Notes under the pieces: model-generated
Databases searched by the model: none
Seen by the model: the letters and a program-made list of their open reading frames with translations, nothing else
What the model was told of the DNA's origin: nothing
Source: Bacteroidaceae bacterium HV4-6-C5C
GTDB taxonomy: Bacteria; Bacteroidota; Bacteroidia; Bacteroidales; Bacteroidaceae
Assembly (NCBI GenBank): GCA_007896885.1
Contig: VOIU01000009.1
Location: 1 to 64,000, forward strand
Direction: 5' to 3'
Length of the DNA: 64,000 nucleotides
Translations under genes and position numbers: made by a program
Shown: positions 29,601-35,434 of the stretch, piece after piece
How positions within the stretch are numbered: position 1 is the first letter of the stretch
Layout of the letters: the number at the start of each line of letters is the position of its first letter

Positions 29601-29677
29601 GAAGTATTAGTATAATTGACACATTCAATTTGCATAGAAGACCTGGATGGTGTTATGAAAGGTTAGTAATAAGATGA
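23618..29677 (+). CDS. Giant DEAD/DEAH-type helicase with DUF1998-like C-terminus, DruE-like
   Basis: 2019 aa. The helicase core is split by large insertions: Walker A TSGTGSGKTES (about 117-127), PMNALVEDQM (motif Ia, about 199-208), DELH Walker B (375-378), SSASLEAG (motif III, about 415), VGVDIGALQ then QRVGRAGRRG (motif VI, about 1313-1322). Cys motifs that may bind zinc: CDNCG near 662, CPGCG near 817, CRSCG with CPNC (about 1566-1592), and CDDACYDCLKVYRN (about 1868-1881), the hallmark of DUF1998/MrfA-type helicases. Size, domain order and the coupled upstream gene match DruE of Druantia anti-phage systems. DNA-dependent ATPase activity is expected. No nuclease domain is visible. Confidence 0.75.
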   Translation: MKDPIGSFETIKENFIRYVKTAFGTKFESVEKERYDLLNYDRVLYRKPWIEPLPDYVSSGKKINDLTAEDLGNALNESEANIFKGLVNTGLVGDFPLHSHQAEMLKQALLGKNCIITSGTGSGKTESFLLPLFAQLSKELTNWQAPVQKSISVNTWWKENGGLSAREIVNSSNYTLTNAVRQRQHETRKAGVRALILYPMNALVEDQMSRLRKALDSDETRAWLNENINGNAIYFGRYNGTSPVAGELKIVKDDGTFAINTKKVNQLKEQLQQIETDSTRVEQYIQQTGKTGGKAKDLKSFFQRLDGTEMRSRFDMQVAPPDIMITNYSMLSIMLMRDIDKGIFDETKQWLACEDLPENQREAEKPNRIFHLIIDELHLYRGTQGTEVAYLLKLVLNRLGLHSHHPQLRILASSASLEAGDEASKNFVCDFFGVSQEHFNQKFKIIEGKNNPITAFPEDGTRLPIKPFKEIAEKFSEVKGDITDINFISTCEAAAAELAKPFNITTNENGISKLLSVITNPIFQLKERLFSPCQDYKAVCSIQAKGDDANGKYFAETIFETPVGKEDLENALRGLLITRAMLDEKEFERIAKTIPDDRKLPRFRFHYFFRNIEGIWTSIKPDDVDANYSDNERTAGKLYSATRINSEKGNRVLELLYCDNCGTTLFGGSRLMTRNESGNNSFEMLPISPNIEGIPEKTPAKLVEKRSYQEYAVFWACGNQPFTPHDAEAGISQDYWRQPTLNGFDQGDFEANWIPASLNCISGDIDNSHNKANERPEQWIKGYYFIITNNSNRDIALPDANGNISTIETHKALPSVCPGCGVNHQKRRQDWNKIKTTSIRGFRTGFAKTTQMFAKELMYQLPSNEAERKLVVFSDSREDAAQIANGIERNHFTDLMREILVNELHSNLMLRFQIVSAFDNGDTTKQEELKRQSQTVFDEIEYLVENSVYSGVNSNRLKEKYEAEVKLNEVRSLTLNIRSLIDMTNSVNLAPFVKHFVELGINPGGNDISLQTRLLNNNFVPWYDLIDFTNFQWVNGADQTYIKDLKEGSFDGLASMFFGSLFYSFESSALGYVCINPELEVIVDQARTVSLAKNVFLEIVNSTIRILGDKYKHNKVQDTNPFNFTQYSRFPGQVKKYIRAVANRLSKQENEIGAAVFNTLSTSNLLRGDTGIQIEELFIKVARSTDKVWTSIRGNRPHLHFSGGICTHAITALQTPHSKTCDDIWKENYLSYNAIKQQRPPIRLHCEELTGQTDNQFERQRHFRNIILPDEGNRKVKTIDLLSVTTTLEVGVDIGALQAVMLGNMPPQRFNYQQRVGRAGRRGQAYSVILTFCRGRSHDEFYFANPQKITGDAPPTPFLTMGQERIFKRLLAKEILRKAYVDKSIDITSDEKSSVHGEFGSIDSWSTYKVEIIDWINNNIASIEETVDALLTTQLKDKRADFISWVADTTENGLIERAHSIINNDEIATNDISEKFAEGGVLPMFGMPTTVKNLYHGINRKLELLSINRAQAMAIYEFAPGAQKTKDKAIHQVIGFTSDFINTHNSVKNIDPSNHLPFSLNRWFVRCRSCGFFETYSEERKTELESQSVFDSCPNCREKNPDKYQQPFKLKSPRAYRTNLSAGSDTKDDSEFLLSRPPIFAEKIGTANVETISNASISISDNDVTWRVNTNSDRFFTGKLYNTNNRFPFNSNGFWFNNQWLLNDFSSDIPDNNGYSMSIRQIATSAEEQIALASNKNTEIFRIAPTSVPLELDLNMFFSETDLPHVKAQSNGVRSGYYSAAFLLQRILADRLDVDPTEIEIADISMKLLEDGTNRRIAEIILTDELPNGSGFVRHLYNNFQSVLIEAMSPSNANSYLGKIHSQTHQKKCDDACYDCLKVYRNMNYHSLLDWRLGTSMLRIMNDSNFVCGTDGNFNFVELHDWLAFATELRNSFAQSFGFSNTAEINGLPIIKFGRNQKHIIMIVHPFWDLRNIREANWLAEINAEIDEYTNQSGGSISIIDTFNLHRRPGWCYERLVIR

Positions 29678-29856
29678 TAAATAAAATTGGGGATATAGAT
29701 TTTAAAGAAATCGAAATGATTTAGTCAAGCTAATTTTCTTCTTGAGAAATATGATTAACTAAATAATAGTAGAAATAAGACAATTAATATTTTATAATCT
29801 AAGAAATTAAGCAACAGAATTTATTCCATTGCTGATATAATTATAACTTACGCAAT

Positions 29857-30981
29857 ATGAGTAAAAATATTAAAATTCCTATTCTTTCTTTTTTTTCAGG
29901 AGGAGGATTTCTAGATATGGGGTTTGAGCAAGCTGGTTTTGAAATTATTTGGACAAATGAATTTGACAAAACATTTGCACAACTTCATGCCGCAGGTATT
30001 ACTTCATGGAGAAAGTCACGAGGAAATCATATTAAGGCAGAAATATTTAACACAAAGTCAATAATAGATATTACAACAGACGAGATTATAACAGAAGCAT
30101 TCCCAAACGGTATACCTAATTTATTTGGAATAATAGGTGGTCCCCCTTGTCAAGACTTTAGCATGAATGGGAATATGAAAGGATTTAATGGTGATCGAGG
30201 AAAACTAACAGTTATCTATTTGGATAAGATATTAGAACTCATGCCTACATTTTTTGTAATGGAAAATGTGACAGGTTTAATAAAACGCAATGAAACAAAA
30301 GTATATTTACAAAATATTTTAAAAAAAGTAGAAATAGAATATTTTATTGACTATAAAAAATTAAATTCTTTAGATTTTGGAGTTCCTCAATTTAGAGAAA
30401 GAGTATTTTTTATTGGAATAAAGAAAATGCACATCAACAAAAAATATATTAATCAAAATATAATAGGCAACTGGTTCCCTTTTCCAATAAATCAAACGTA
30501 TCAGAATGCTGCCTCAAGATATAAATGGGGTAAATCAGAGAAGTTTGGACAAAATTTGACTAAACCTAAAGACTTACCTATTGAATTATGCGTGGAGAGC
30601 TGTTTGGTAAAACCTAATCAATTAAAATCTATCCCGAATGCAAATGAGTTTTTTAATCTATATAAATCGGAAAATGAATTAAAATTGATAAATGAAGGAG
30701 AGACCAACCGACCTTCATTCAAGCGACTTCACCGATTTAAATATAGTCCAACAGCTTGCTATGGCAACAATGAGGTTCATTTACATCCATATCAAAACCG
30801 GCGTTTATCTGTCAGGGAGGTATTAAGGATACAAGGTGTACCTGACACATATGTTTTACCTCCTGAAATTCCTTTATCTAAAAAATTCAAAATGATAGGA
30901 AATGGAGTACCTGTTCCATTAGCAAGAGAAGTAGCTATGTCAACAAGGAATTTTATTTATAGTATAGAAACAAATATCTAA
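29857..30981 (+). CDS. C5-cytosine DNA methyltransferase
   Basis: 374 aa. Motif I SFFSGGGFLDMGFEQAGF (about 12-29) binds SAM. GGPPCQDFS (Cys98) is motif IV with the catalytic Cys, and MENVTGL (Glu136) is motif VI. RERVFFIGI is motif VIII, and the C-terminal SVREVLRIQGVPD with NGVPVPLA covers motifs IX-X. The target-recognition region lies about 190-300. It follows the DruE-like gene on the same strand after 179 bp and has no cognate restriction endonuclease nearby. It could protect host DNA from the defence helicase, as DruM does in Druantia type II, or be a solitary methylase. The recognition sequence is unknown. Confidence 0.93.
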   Translation: MSKNIKIPILSFFSGGGFLDMGFEQAGFEIIWTNEFDKTFAQLHAAGITSWRKSRGNHIKAEIFNTKSIIDITTDEIITEAFPNGIPNLFGIIGGPPCQDFSMNGNMKGFNGDRGKLTVIYLDKILELMPTFFVMENVTGLIKRNETKVYLQNILKKVEIEYFIDYKKLNSLDFGVPQFRERVFFIGIKKMHINKKYINQNIIGNWFPFPINQTYQNAASRYKWGKSEKFGQNLTKPKDLPIELCVESCLVKPNQLKSIPNANEFFNLYKSENELKLINEGETNRPSFKRLHRFKYSPTACYGNNEVHLHPYQNRRLSVREVLRIQGVPDTYVLPPEIPLSKKFKMIGNGVPVPLAREVAMSTRNFIYSIETNI

Positions 30982-31004
30982 TTATAGATTTTTGTTTCTA
31001 TACT
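30961..31004. promoter_or_regulatory. 19-bp inverted repeat over the methyltransferase stop and the XRE promoter
   Basis: Arms 30961..30979 and 30986..31004 pair at 18 of 19 positions around a 6-nt loop. The left arm contains the end of the methyltransferase gene, and the right arm contains a TTTG that could be the -33 element of the next promoter. It may end the upstream transcript, or be an operator for the XRE proteins encoded just downstream. Confidence 0.6.
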
Positions 31005-31011
31005 ATCTTAC

Positions 31012-31019
31012 TATCTTTG
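31012..31019 (+). promoter_or_regulatory. -7 promoter element of the XRE pair
   Basis: TATCTTTG matches TAnnTTTG, 25 bp before the ATG at 31045, with TTTG at 30991..30994 upstream (17-bp spacing). Confidence 0.5.
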
Positions 31020-31044
31020 TTACACATCTTTACGTGAAAATACT

Positions 31045-31443
31045 ATGAATACAGATTCAAAGATAACTTCAAATAAAAAGCATGTTGGACATAACTTGCG
31101 AATGATCTGTTTGTATATGGGTATAAAGCAGAGTGCTTTGGCAACTGATCTTGGACTGAGCCAAGCAGAAATTTCAAGAATAGAGAGGCAAGAGCATATA
31201 AAGGAAAGCTTTCTGAGAAAAGTCGCTGCCGTATTGGGAATACCAACCGAAGTAATTAAGAACTTTGACGCGGAAAAAATTATTGATAATATAAATAATT
31301 CTAAAGAAGGAATTATCTTTGCGAAAACAACCTGTACTTGCGACGCTTCACAACAGATTAATCCTCTGGATAAAATAGTTGAGCTGTACAATCGGTTATT
31401 ACGAAGCGAAAGAGAGAAAATAGAATTATTAAAGAATAAGTAA
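31045..31443 (+). CDS. XRE-type helix-turn-helix regulator (first of a tandem pair)
   Basis: 132 aa. The HTH domain spans about residues 14-72: NLRMICLYMGIKQSALATDLGLSQAEISRIERQEHI is a clear XRE/Cro module. The C-terminal tail (PLDKIVELYNRLLRSEREKIELLKNK) is an amphipathic coiled coil, probably for dimerisation. It is homologous in layout to the next gene, 43 bp downstream. Lying directly after the defence genes and behind an inverted repeat, it may repress itself or control the methyltransferase/defence genes. No toxin partner is attached. Confidence 0.85.
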   Translation: MNTDSKITSNKKHVGHNLRMICLYMGIKQSALATDLGLSQAEISRIERQEHIKESFLRKVAAVLGIPTEVIKNFDAEKIIDNINNSKEGIIFAKTTCTCDASQQINPLDKIVELYNRLLRSEREKIELLKNK

Positions 31444-31486
31444 TCACGAAAAGTCAACTTGATAAAGCTTAAATAAACTCATTATT

Positions 31487-31894
31487 ATGGATACAGAAAT
31501 TCAGAACAATGGCTCACATATTGGTCGGAAGATTGAAAGAATACGCCACCTCCGCGGAATGTCTCAAACTGACTTGGGTAATTTATTGGGAATTACCAAA
31601 CAGGCGGTCTCCAAAATAGAGCAGTCGGATGAAATGGATGATAATAGATTAAATGATGTTGCATCTGCATTAGGGGTTACTGTAGAAGGACTTAAAAAAT
31701 TTAATGAAGAAGCTGTCCTCTACAACACAACTAACTATTACGAAAATTGTGGCGTGAAGACTAGTGCTGTTAATAATATCAATAACAATCATACTCTTAA
31801 TACTTTCCCGATAGATCAGGTAGTCGAGCTATTCGAGAAACTACTAGCTAAGGAAAGAAAAGAATTCGAGCTTTTAAAAAAAAGGAAAGGATAG
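31487..31894 (+). CDS. XRE-type helix-turn-helix regulator (second of a tandem pair)
   Basis: 135 aa. HTH about residues 12-68 (KIERIRHLRGMSQTDLGNLLGITKQAVSKIEQSDEM), linker rich in Asn, then the same kind of coiled-coil tail (PIDQVVELFEKLLAKERKEFELLKKRKG). Its layout shows it to be a paralogue of the preceding gene. It ends just after a run of eight A. If one base were gained or lost there, the frame would continue into a 50-residue coiled-coil stretch, so either the stop is recent or the downstream frame is a separate small gene. Confidence 0.85.
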   Translation: MDTEIQNNGSHIGRKIERIRHLRGMSQTDLGNLLGITKQAVSKIEQSDEMDDNRLNDVASALGVTVEGLKKFNEEAVLYNTTNYYENCGVKTSAVNNINNNHTLNTFPIDQVVELFEKLLAKERKEFELLKKRKG

Positions 31895-31917
31895 AAATCA
31901 GCGAAATCATTAGGGCA

Positions 31918-32058
31918 ATGCATGCTGGATACGTCTCGAAAGAGAGCGTTGATGCATTAGTACTTGCTAAGAATGAAGAAATAAAGTTATTGAAAGAGGA
32001 GATCGATTTCTTAAGACGGGAAATACATCTTTTATTAACACTTAAACCTTTCCACTAA
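31918..32058 (+). CDS. Possible 46-residue coiled-coil protein or frameshifted tail of the XRE gene
   Basis: ATG at 31918 reads 46 codons. EEIKLLKEEIDFLRREIHLLL is a strong amphipathic helix, and the composition is protein-like. The frame is open upstream across the 31,874-31,882 A run into the end of the XRE gene. It could be translated alone or as a shifted extension. Its last 24 bp overlap the end of hipA on the other strand. Confidence 0.4.
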   Translation: MHAGYVSKESVDALVLAKNEEIKLLKEEIDFLRREIHLLLTLKPFH

Positions 32059-33141
32059 AATATCCCGGCAGGTTTCCATCATTGAATGAATGATAGCCTC
32101 TCCTTTCTGTCGGGAAACACGGATGGACTCACCGACAACGAGCATATCTTCTATAGTTGGTAATCCATTATTGTTGGCAGTAGTAGCATGTTCTCCATTA
32201 TATCCTTCCGGACTATAGGTAAGATCATAAGCCGGGGATAAAGTCCATTTACCGTCACGACAGATATAACTGAAGTTTTTAGCATGGTCGTCTTTATTAT
32301 CCACTAATACATTAAAAACCATGCGACGGAACATTTCATCGACTTGCGACGGATTTTGCGTTAGATAACCGGTCAGATACAACAATATCTTGTAATCTAG
32401 TTTAGGGTTGTTTATGGATTCATTAAGTAATGCTCCGGCTGTGGCAATGTGCAATCGCTCTCCTTTTTCTATATCGAAACGTTTACTGGCAAAATACTTA
32501 CCGTGAATGAGCTTATAATCGGAAACTTCAATTCCACAAGCACGGGCCGTTTCGTTATAATGATACTCCATTTGTCCCATATTTTTTGGATCGTAAGTGT
32601 GACGAAACTTAACCAGCCAAGCGCCTTCTTCATCATGATATAAACATTTTGGACGGCAGCCACCGGAATTTCCACTATTGAAATACAAAATATCTGCTCC
32701 GAAATCGGACTTTTCGGATAAAACGTCAAGAGCCATTTGTTGCAAAGAATCCAATTCGGGCAGTGCTTTTTCTTCACCGACATACGACTCGGGAATAAAA
32801 GATAAAGCTCCCATCCCGGAAGTTCCTACGATACTCAATCGCTGAAGAGGTGTTAATGTACTATCATCTATCCCTTGTTTTTTCAGCATCCGGTGAAGCA
32901 AATAGCGACCATAGCCGTCCGGCAAACTATCTTCAAAAATACCAAAATTGCCCCAAAACGGTTCGGGCTGAGCGATAAACAGGTCCGATTTCAAAGGTAG
33001 ATCTAATGGAGAAATAGAGAATCCAGACACCAGCCATTCCTTGTCATATTGAAAAGCACATCGGCGATTGTCGGGCGTCATTGTTAATGCGCCGACCTTA
33101 CGGTCGCGATATAAAACAGAGAGCTTATTTATCGATTTCAT
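32035..33141 (-). CDS. hipA: HipA-family serine/threonine kinase toxin
   Basis: 368 aa. N-subdomain (residues 1-105) with LSVLYRDRKVGALT and GIFEDSLPDGYG (68-79, the DSLPDGxG signature). Kinase core with SGNSGGCRPK (156-165, the flexible phosphorylatable Ser loop), VKFR (177-180), the catalytic loop NVLVDNKDDHAKNFS (277-291, Asp285, Asn289) and metal-binding PAYDLTYS (303-310, Asp306). HipA kinases stop growth by phosphorylating tRNA synthetases or other targets. It is paired with the HipB-like antitoxin upstream (17-bp overlap). About 70 residues shorter than E. coli HipA, but all catalytic elements are present, so it is probably active. Confidence 0.92.
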   Translation of the reverse strand: MKSINKLSVLYRDRKVGALTMTPDNRRCAFQYDKEWLVSGFSISPLDLPLKSDLFIAQPEPFWGNFGIFEDSLPDGYGRYLLHRMLKKQGIDDSTLTPLQRLSIVGTSGMGALSFIPESYVGEEKALPELDSLQQMALDVLSEKSDFGADILYFNSGNSGGCRPKCLYHDEEGAWLVKFRHTYDPKNMGQMEYHYNETARACGIEVSDYKLIHGKYFASKRFDIEKGERLHIATAGALLNESINNPKLDYKILLYLTGYLTQNPSQVDEMFRRMVFNVLVDNKDDHAKNFSYICRDGKWTLSPAYDLTYSPEGYNGEHATTANNNGLPTIEDMLVVGESIRVSRQKGEAIIHSMMETCRDILVERFKC

Positions 33142-33454
33142 TTCTACTTCCTCTTTTTCGTTCTTTATTCTTATTAATTCGATCTAATTCTTCCATTGTA
33201 CTGTACAACGGTTGGGAAAGTAATTCTTTTATCTCCTTCGTATAGCCTAGAGCTTTAGCTAATGCCACGTAAGAAGCTAGAGATATAGTATGGTTCTGTT
33301 CAAATTTTGCAATAGTGGGTGTGGGTATCCCACTCATTTCGGAAAGTACATGTCGGGAGAAACCTTTTTCCAGTCGGCGCTTCCGAAGATTCTGTGCTAG
33401 AACTTTCATCACATCATCTGTAGTTTCTATATCAAAATTATAAAGTAAAGGCAT
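33125..33454 (-). CDS. hipB: HipB-like XRE antitoxin
   Basis: 109 aa. HTH: LRKRRLEKGFSRHVLSEMSGIPTPTIAKFEQNHTISLASYVALAKALGY (about 23-71). The C-terminus (ELDRINKNKERKRGSRNEIDK) is basic and disordered and overlaps the hipA start by 17 bp, so the two are coupled. A downstream Met (33409) would give a 94-residue form without the MPLLYNFDIETTDD leader, but the first Met lies close to the promoter and is kept. It should neutralise HipA and repress the operon through the palindrome at 33488..33511. Confidence 0.88.
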   Translation of the reverse strand: MPLLYNFDIETTDDVMKVLAQNLRKRRLEKGFSRHVLSEMSGIPTPTIAKFEQNHTISLASYVALAKALGYTKEIKELLSQPLYSTMEELDRINKNKERKRGSRNEIDK

Positions 33455-33487
33455 ATTATTGTATTTATTAAATCGATATTTAGTAGA

Positions 33488-33519
33488 TAATAGATATTAT
33501 TATATCTATTACAAATATA
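33488..33519 (-). promoter_or_regulatory. hipBA promoter and palindromic operator
   Basis: A perfect 10-bp inverted repeat (TAATAGATAT, 4-bp spacer, ATATCTATTA; 33488..33511) immediately follows the minus-strand -7 box TATATTTG (33512..33519), so a bound dimer would block transcription start. This is the classical position for HipB autorepression. Confidence 0.65.
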
Positions 33520-33533
33520 GCAAAAAAAGTATT

Positions 33534-33636
33534 TTGCACACTTACATTACATAAATAAATGCGCAGAGCAGTATTCTTCATTAATCTTTTTCATAGTAAA
33601 ATTACAGGATATTTCATCGGAATTGAGTCATTTTAC
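33534..33636 (+). repeat. Direct repeat, copy 1
   Basis: 103 bp beginning TTGCACACTTACATTACA, nearly identical to copy 3 at 54346 (about five differences) and sharing its last 85 bp or so with copy 2 at 35190. It includes an imperfect inverted repeat (GTAAAATTA ... TCATTTTAC). It starts next to the hipB promoter and leads into the AlbA_2 gene. Confidence 0.9.
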
Positions 33637-33688
33637 AAGTCTGAATCATTCGGGACCTAATAGAAATGCTTATGAGAGGAATAAATAT

Positions 33689-35179
33689 ATGAATATAAAA
33701 GATATATTGTCTCAGCCAGAGAGTCGCCGATTAGAATTTAAAGGTTCAATGCCTGAAAATTCCGATTTGGCAAAAACTATTGTTGCCTTTGCTAATGATG
33801 CCGGTGGTGATTTATATATTGGAATCAATGATAAGACGAGAGAACTCGTCGGCATATCGGAAGATGAATTGACAAAAACAGAAGAACAAATAAGTAATAT
33901 TATTTTCGACCGTTGCTATCCAGCTATTTTACCTGATATTTCTTTTTTATCATCAAACGACAAACATCTGATTAAAGTCTCAATATTCCGAGGGAGTATG
34001 CCTCCATATTATCTGAAAGAGAAAGGTAAACTGAAAGGAACATACATTAGGGTAGGTTCGTCAAACAGATTGGCTGACGAACCTATTATAGCCGAATTAG
34101 AACGTAAAAAACGTAATATATCTTTTGATAGCGAGGAAATTCTTGACAAAACCGTTGACGAATTACATATTGATGAATTTAAAACAATTTATAAAGAAAA
34201 AACCGGAGAGAATATAGATAATTTGGTTTTAAAGAAATTGGAACTGATAAAGACTGTGCACGGCGTTGTATACCCCACTAATGCTTTAGTCCTTTTTTCT
34301 GATGATGAGCTTCGTAATTCAATGTTTCATTATGCTAAAGTGGAATGTGCTCGTTTCAAAGGAGTAGGCACGGAGGAATTTATTGATCAAAAAAGCATTA
34401 CTTCTAATATAGCAATACAAGCAGAAGAAGCATATAACTTTGTACTTCGACATATAAATAAAGGTGCTACTGTTGAAGGCGTGTACACGATCTCGCATTG
34501 GGAGTATCCGATCAAAGCTATTCGTGAAATTATACGTAATGCAGTAGTGCATCGCGATTATTCTCTTACAGGAAAAGATATAAAGATTGCCATTTATGAC
34601 GATATGATTGAAATAACAAGTCCGGGGTTGCTTCCTCCATCTATTGATTATGCAGCAATGGAAAGCCGCCAATCGGATGCACGAAATAAAGTTATTGCAC
34701 CTGTATTTAAAAGATTAGGTATTATTGATCAATGGGGCAACGGGCTAAAATTAGTAGCTGAAGAAATGAAACTATACCCTAATATTTCTTTGAAGTGGAA
34801 AGAAGTTGGGTTATCATTCCAAGTACAGTTCGTAAAGTTAGATTATATAGAAGAAACGAAGCTTAAGCAAGAGTTACAGCAAGAGTTACAGCAAGAGTTA
34901 CAGCAAGAGTTGCAGCAAGAGTTACAGCAAGAGTTTAGAAGTAAAACGTTGTATACTGATATTCTTGAAAAGTTATCAGGGAGGGCCATGTCAAGGCAGG
35001 AACTTTCTATTTCTTTAGGACAAAAAAGAGTTTCGGGACAATTAAATAAAGTACTTCAGAAGTTAATTACAGACAATCTGGTTAAGCGTACCATTCCAAA
35101 CGTACCAAATCACCCTTCTCAGAAATTTGAATTAACGAAGAAAGGATCTACTTTTTTATCAATTATAAAAGAGCATTGA
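33689..35179 (+). CDS. Schlafen/AlbA_2-domain ATP-binding regulator-like protein
   Basis: 496 aa. I start at MNIKDILSQPESRRLEFKG because an earlier in-frame ATG (33623) lies inside the repeat. Domains: AlbA_2/Schlafen module about 12-125 (LEFKGSMPENSDLAKTIVAFANDAGGDLYIGI; YIRVGSSNRLAD), HATPase_c_4-like region about 275-385 (PIKAIREIIRNAVVHRDYS, MIEITSPGLLPPSID, NKVIAPVFKRLGIIDQWGNGLK), then a tandem repeat of about five QQEL units (about 393-416), and a C-terminal winged helix ending the protein. Such proteins are often called transcriptional regulators or helicase-like and are common in mobile and defence regions. It is bracketed by repeat copies 1 and 2. Confidence 0.85.
   Translation: MNIKDILSQPESRRLEFKGSMPENSDLAKTIVAFANDAGGDLYIGINDKTRELVGISEDELTKTEEQISNIIFDRCYPAILPDISFLSSNDKHLIKVSIFRGSMPPYYLKEKGKLKGTYIRVGSSNRLADEPIIAELERKKRNISFDSEEILDKTVDELHIDEFKTIYKEKTGENIDNLVLKKLELIKTVHGVVYPTNALVLFSDDELRNSMFHYAKVECARFKGVGTEEFIDQKSITSNIAIQAEEAYNFVLRHINKGATVEGVYTISHWEYPIKAIREIIRNAVVHRDYSLTGKDIKIAIYDDMIEITSPGLLPPSIDYAAMESRQSDARNKVIAPVFKRLGIIDQWGNGLKLVAEEMKLYPNISLKWKEVGLSFQVQFVKLDYIEETKLKQELQQELQQELQQELQQELQQEFRSKTLYTDILEKLSGRAMSRQELSISLGQKRVSGQLNKVLQKLITDNLVKRTIPNVPNHPSQKFELTKKGSTFLSIIKEH
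34867..34936 (+). repeat. In-frame 12-bp tandem repeat encoding (QQEL)n
   Basis: The unit CAAGAGTTACAG is repeated about six times with one A-to-G change, giving a Gln-Gln-Glu-Leu helical linker between the ATPase part and the winged helix. Unit number changes would keep the frame and alter linker length. Confidence 0.9.
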
Positions 35180-35189
35180 AGTAAATAGT

Positions 35190-35291
35190 AAATGCGCAGA
35201 ACAGTATTCTTCATTAATCTTTTTCATAGTAAAATTACAGGATATTTCATCGGGATTGAGTAATTTTACGGTGCAAAGGAGAATAAAGAAA
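35190..35291 (+). repeat. Direct repeat, copy 2
   Basis: 102 bp, two differences from copy 3 (GCGCAG/GCACAG and CATAGT/CATGGT). It lacks the first 25 or so bp present in copies 1 and 3 but keeps the GTAAAATTA ... TAATTTTAC inverted repeat and the GGTGCAAAGGAGAATAAAG tail that is the ribosome-binding leader of the VirE-like gene. No gene follows it here, so it looks like a displaced leader. Confidence 0.92.
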
Positions 35292-35367
35292 TCTATTTTA
35301 CTCATATTGACATACAAACGAGCAATAATCGCAATAAAGTATTATTATTAATTTGAGGCAACAAAAA

Positions 35368-35409
35368 TTAGCCACTATACTAATGCAACATTATTAATAT
35401 AGTGGCTAA
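35368..35409 (-). terminator. Terminator of the susC-to-lipoprotein PUL operon
   Basis: A perfect 12-bp stem (TTAGCCACTATA, 35368..35379; TATAGTGGCTAA, 35398..35409) with an 18-nt loop. On the minus strand it is followed directly by TTTTTG, and it lies 25 bp past the last gene. Confidence 0.85.
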
Positions 35410-35434
35410 ACTTTCTTGCAATAAAGGATTGGAA

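Noticed and set aside
20808..30981. Considered as a DISARM system
   Set aside because: There is no PLD-type DrmC and the helicase/DUF1998 parts are in one 2019-aa protein with a coupled 937-aa partner, which fits Druantia better.
31020..31457. Minus-strand open frame of 145 codons over the first XRE gene
   Set aside because: The plus strand has a textbook XRE domain with promoter; the minus frame has none of this.
33623..33688. Upstream ATG extension of the AlbA_2 protein
   Set aside because: The extra 22 residues start inside repeat copy 1 and run through non-conserved sequence; MNIKDILSQ is the natural family start.
34867..34936. Considered as a CRISPR-like repeat
   Set aside because: The 12-bp units are directly adjacent without spacers and are in frame within a coding region.
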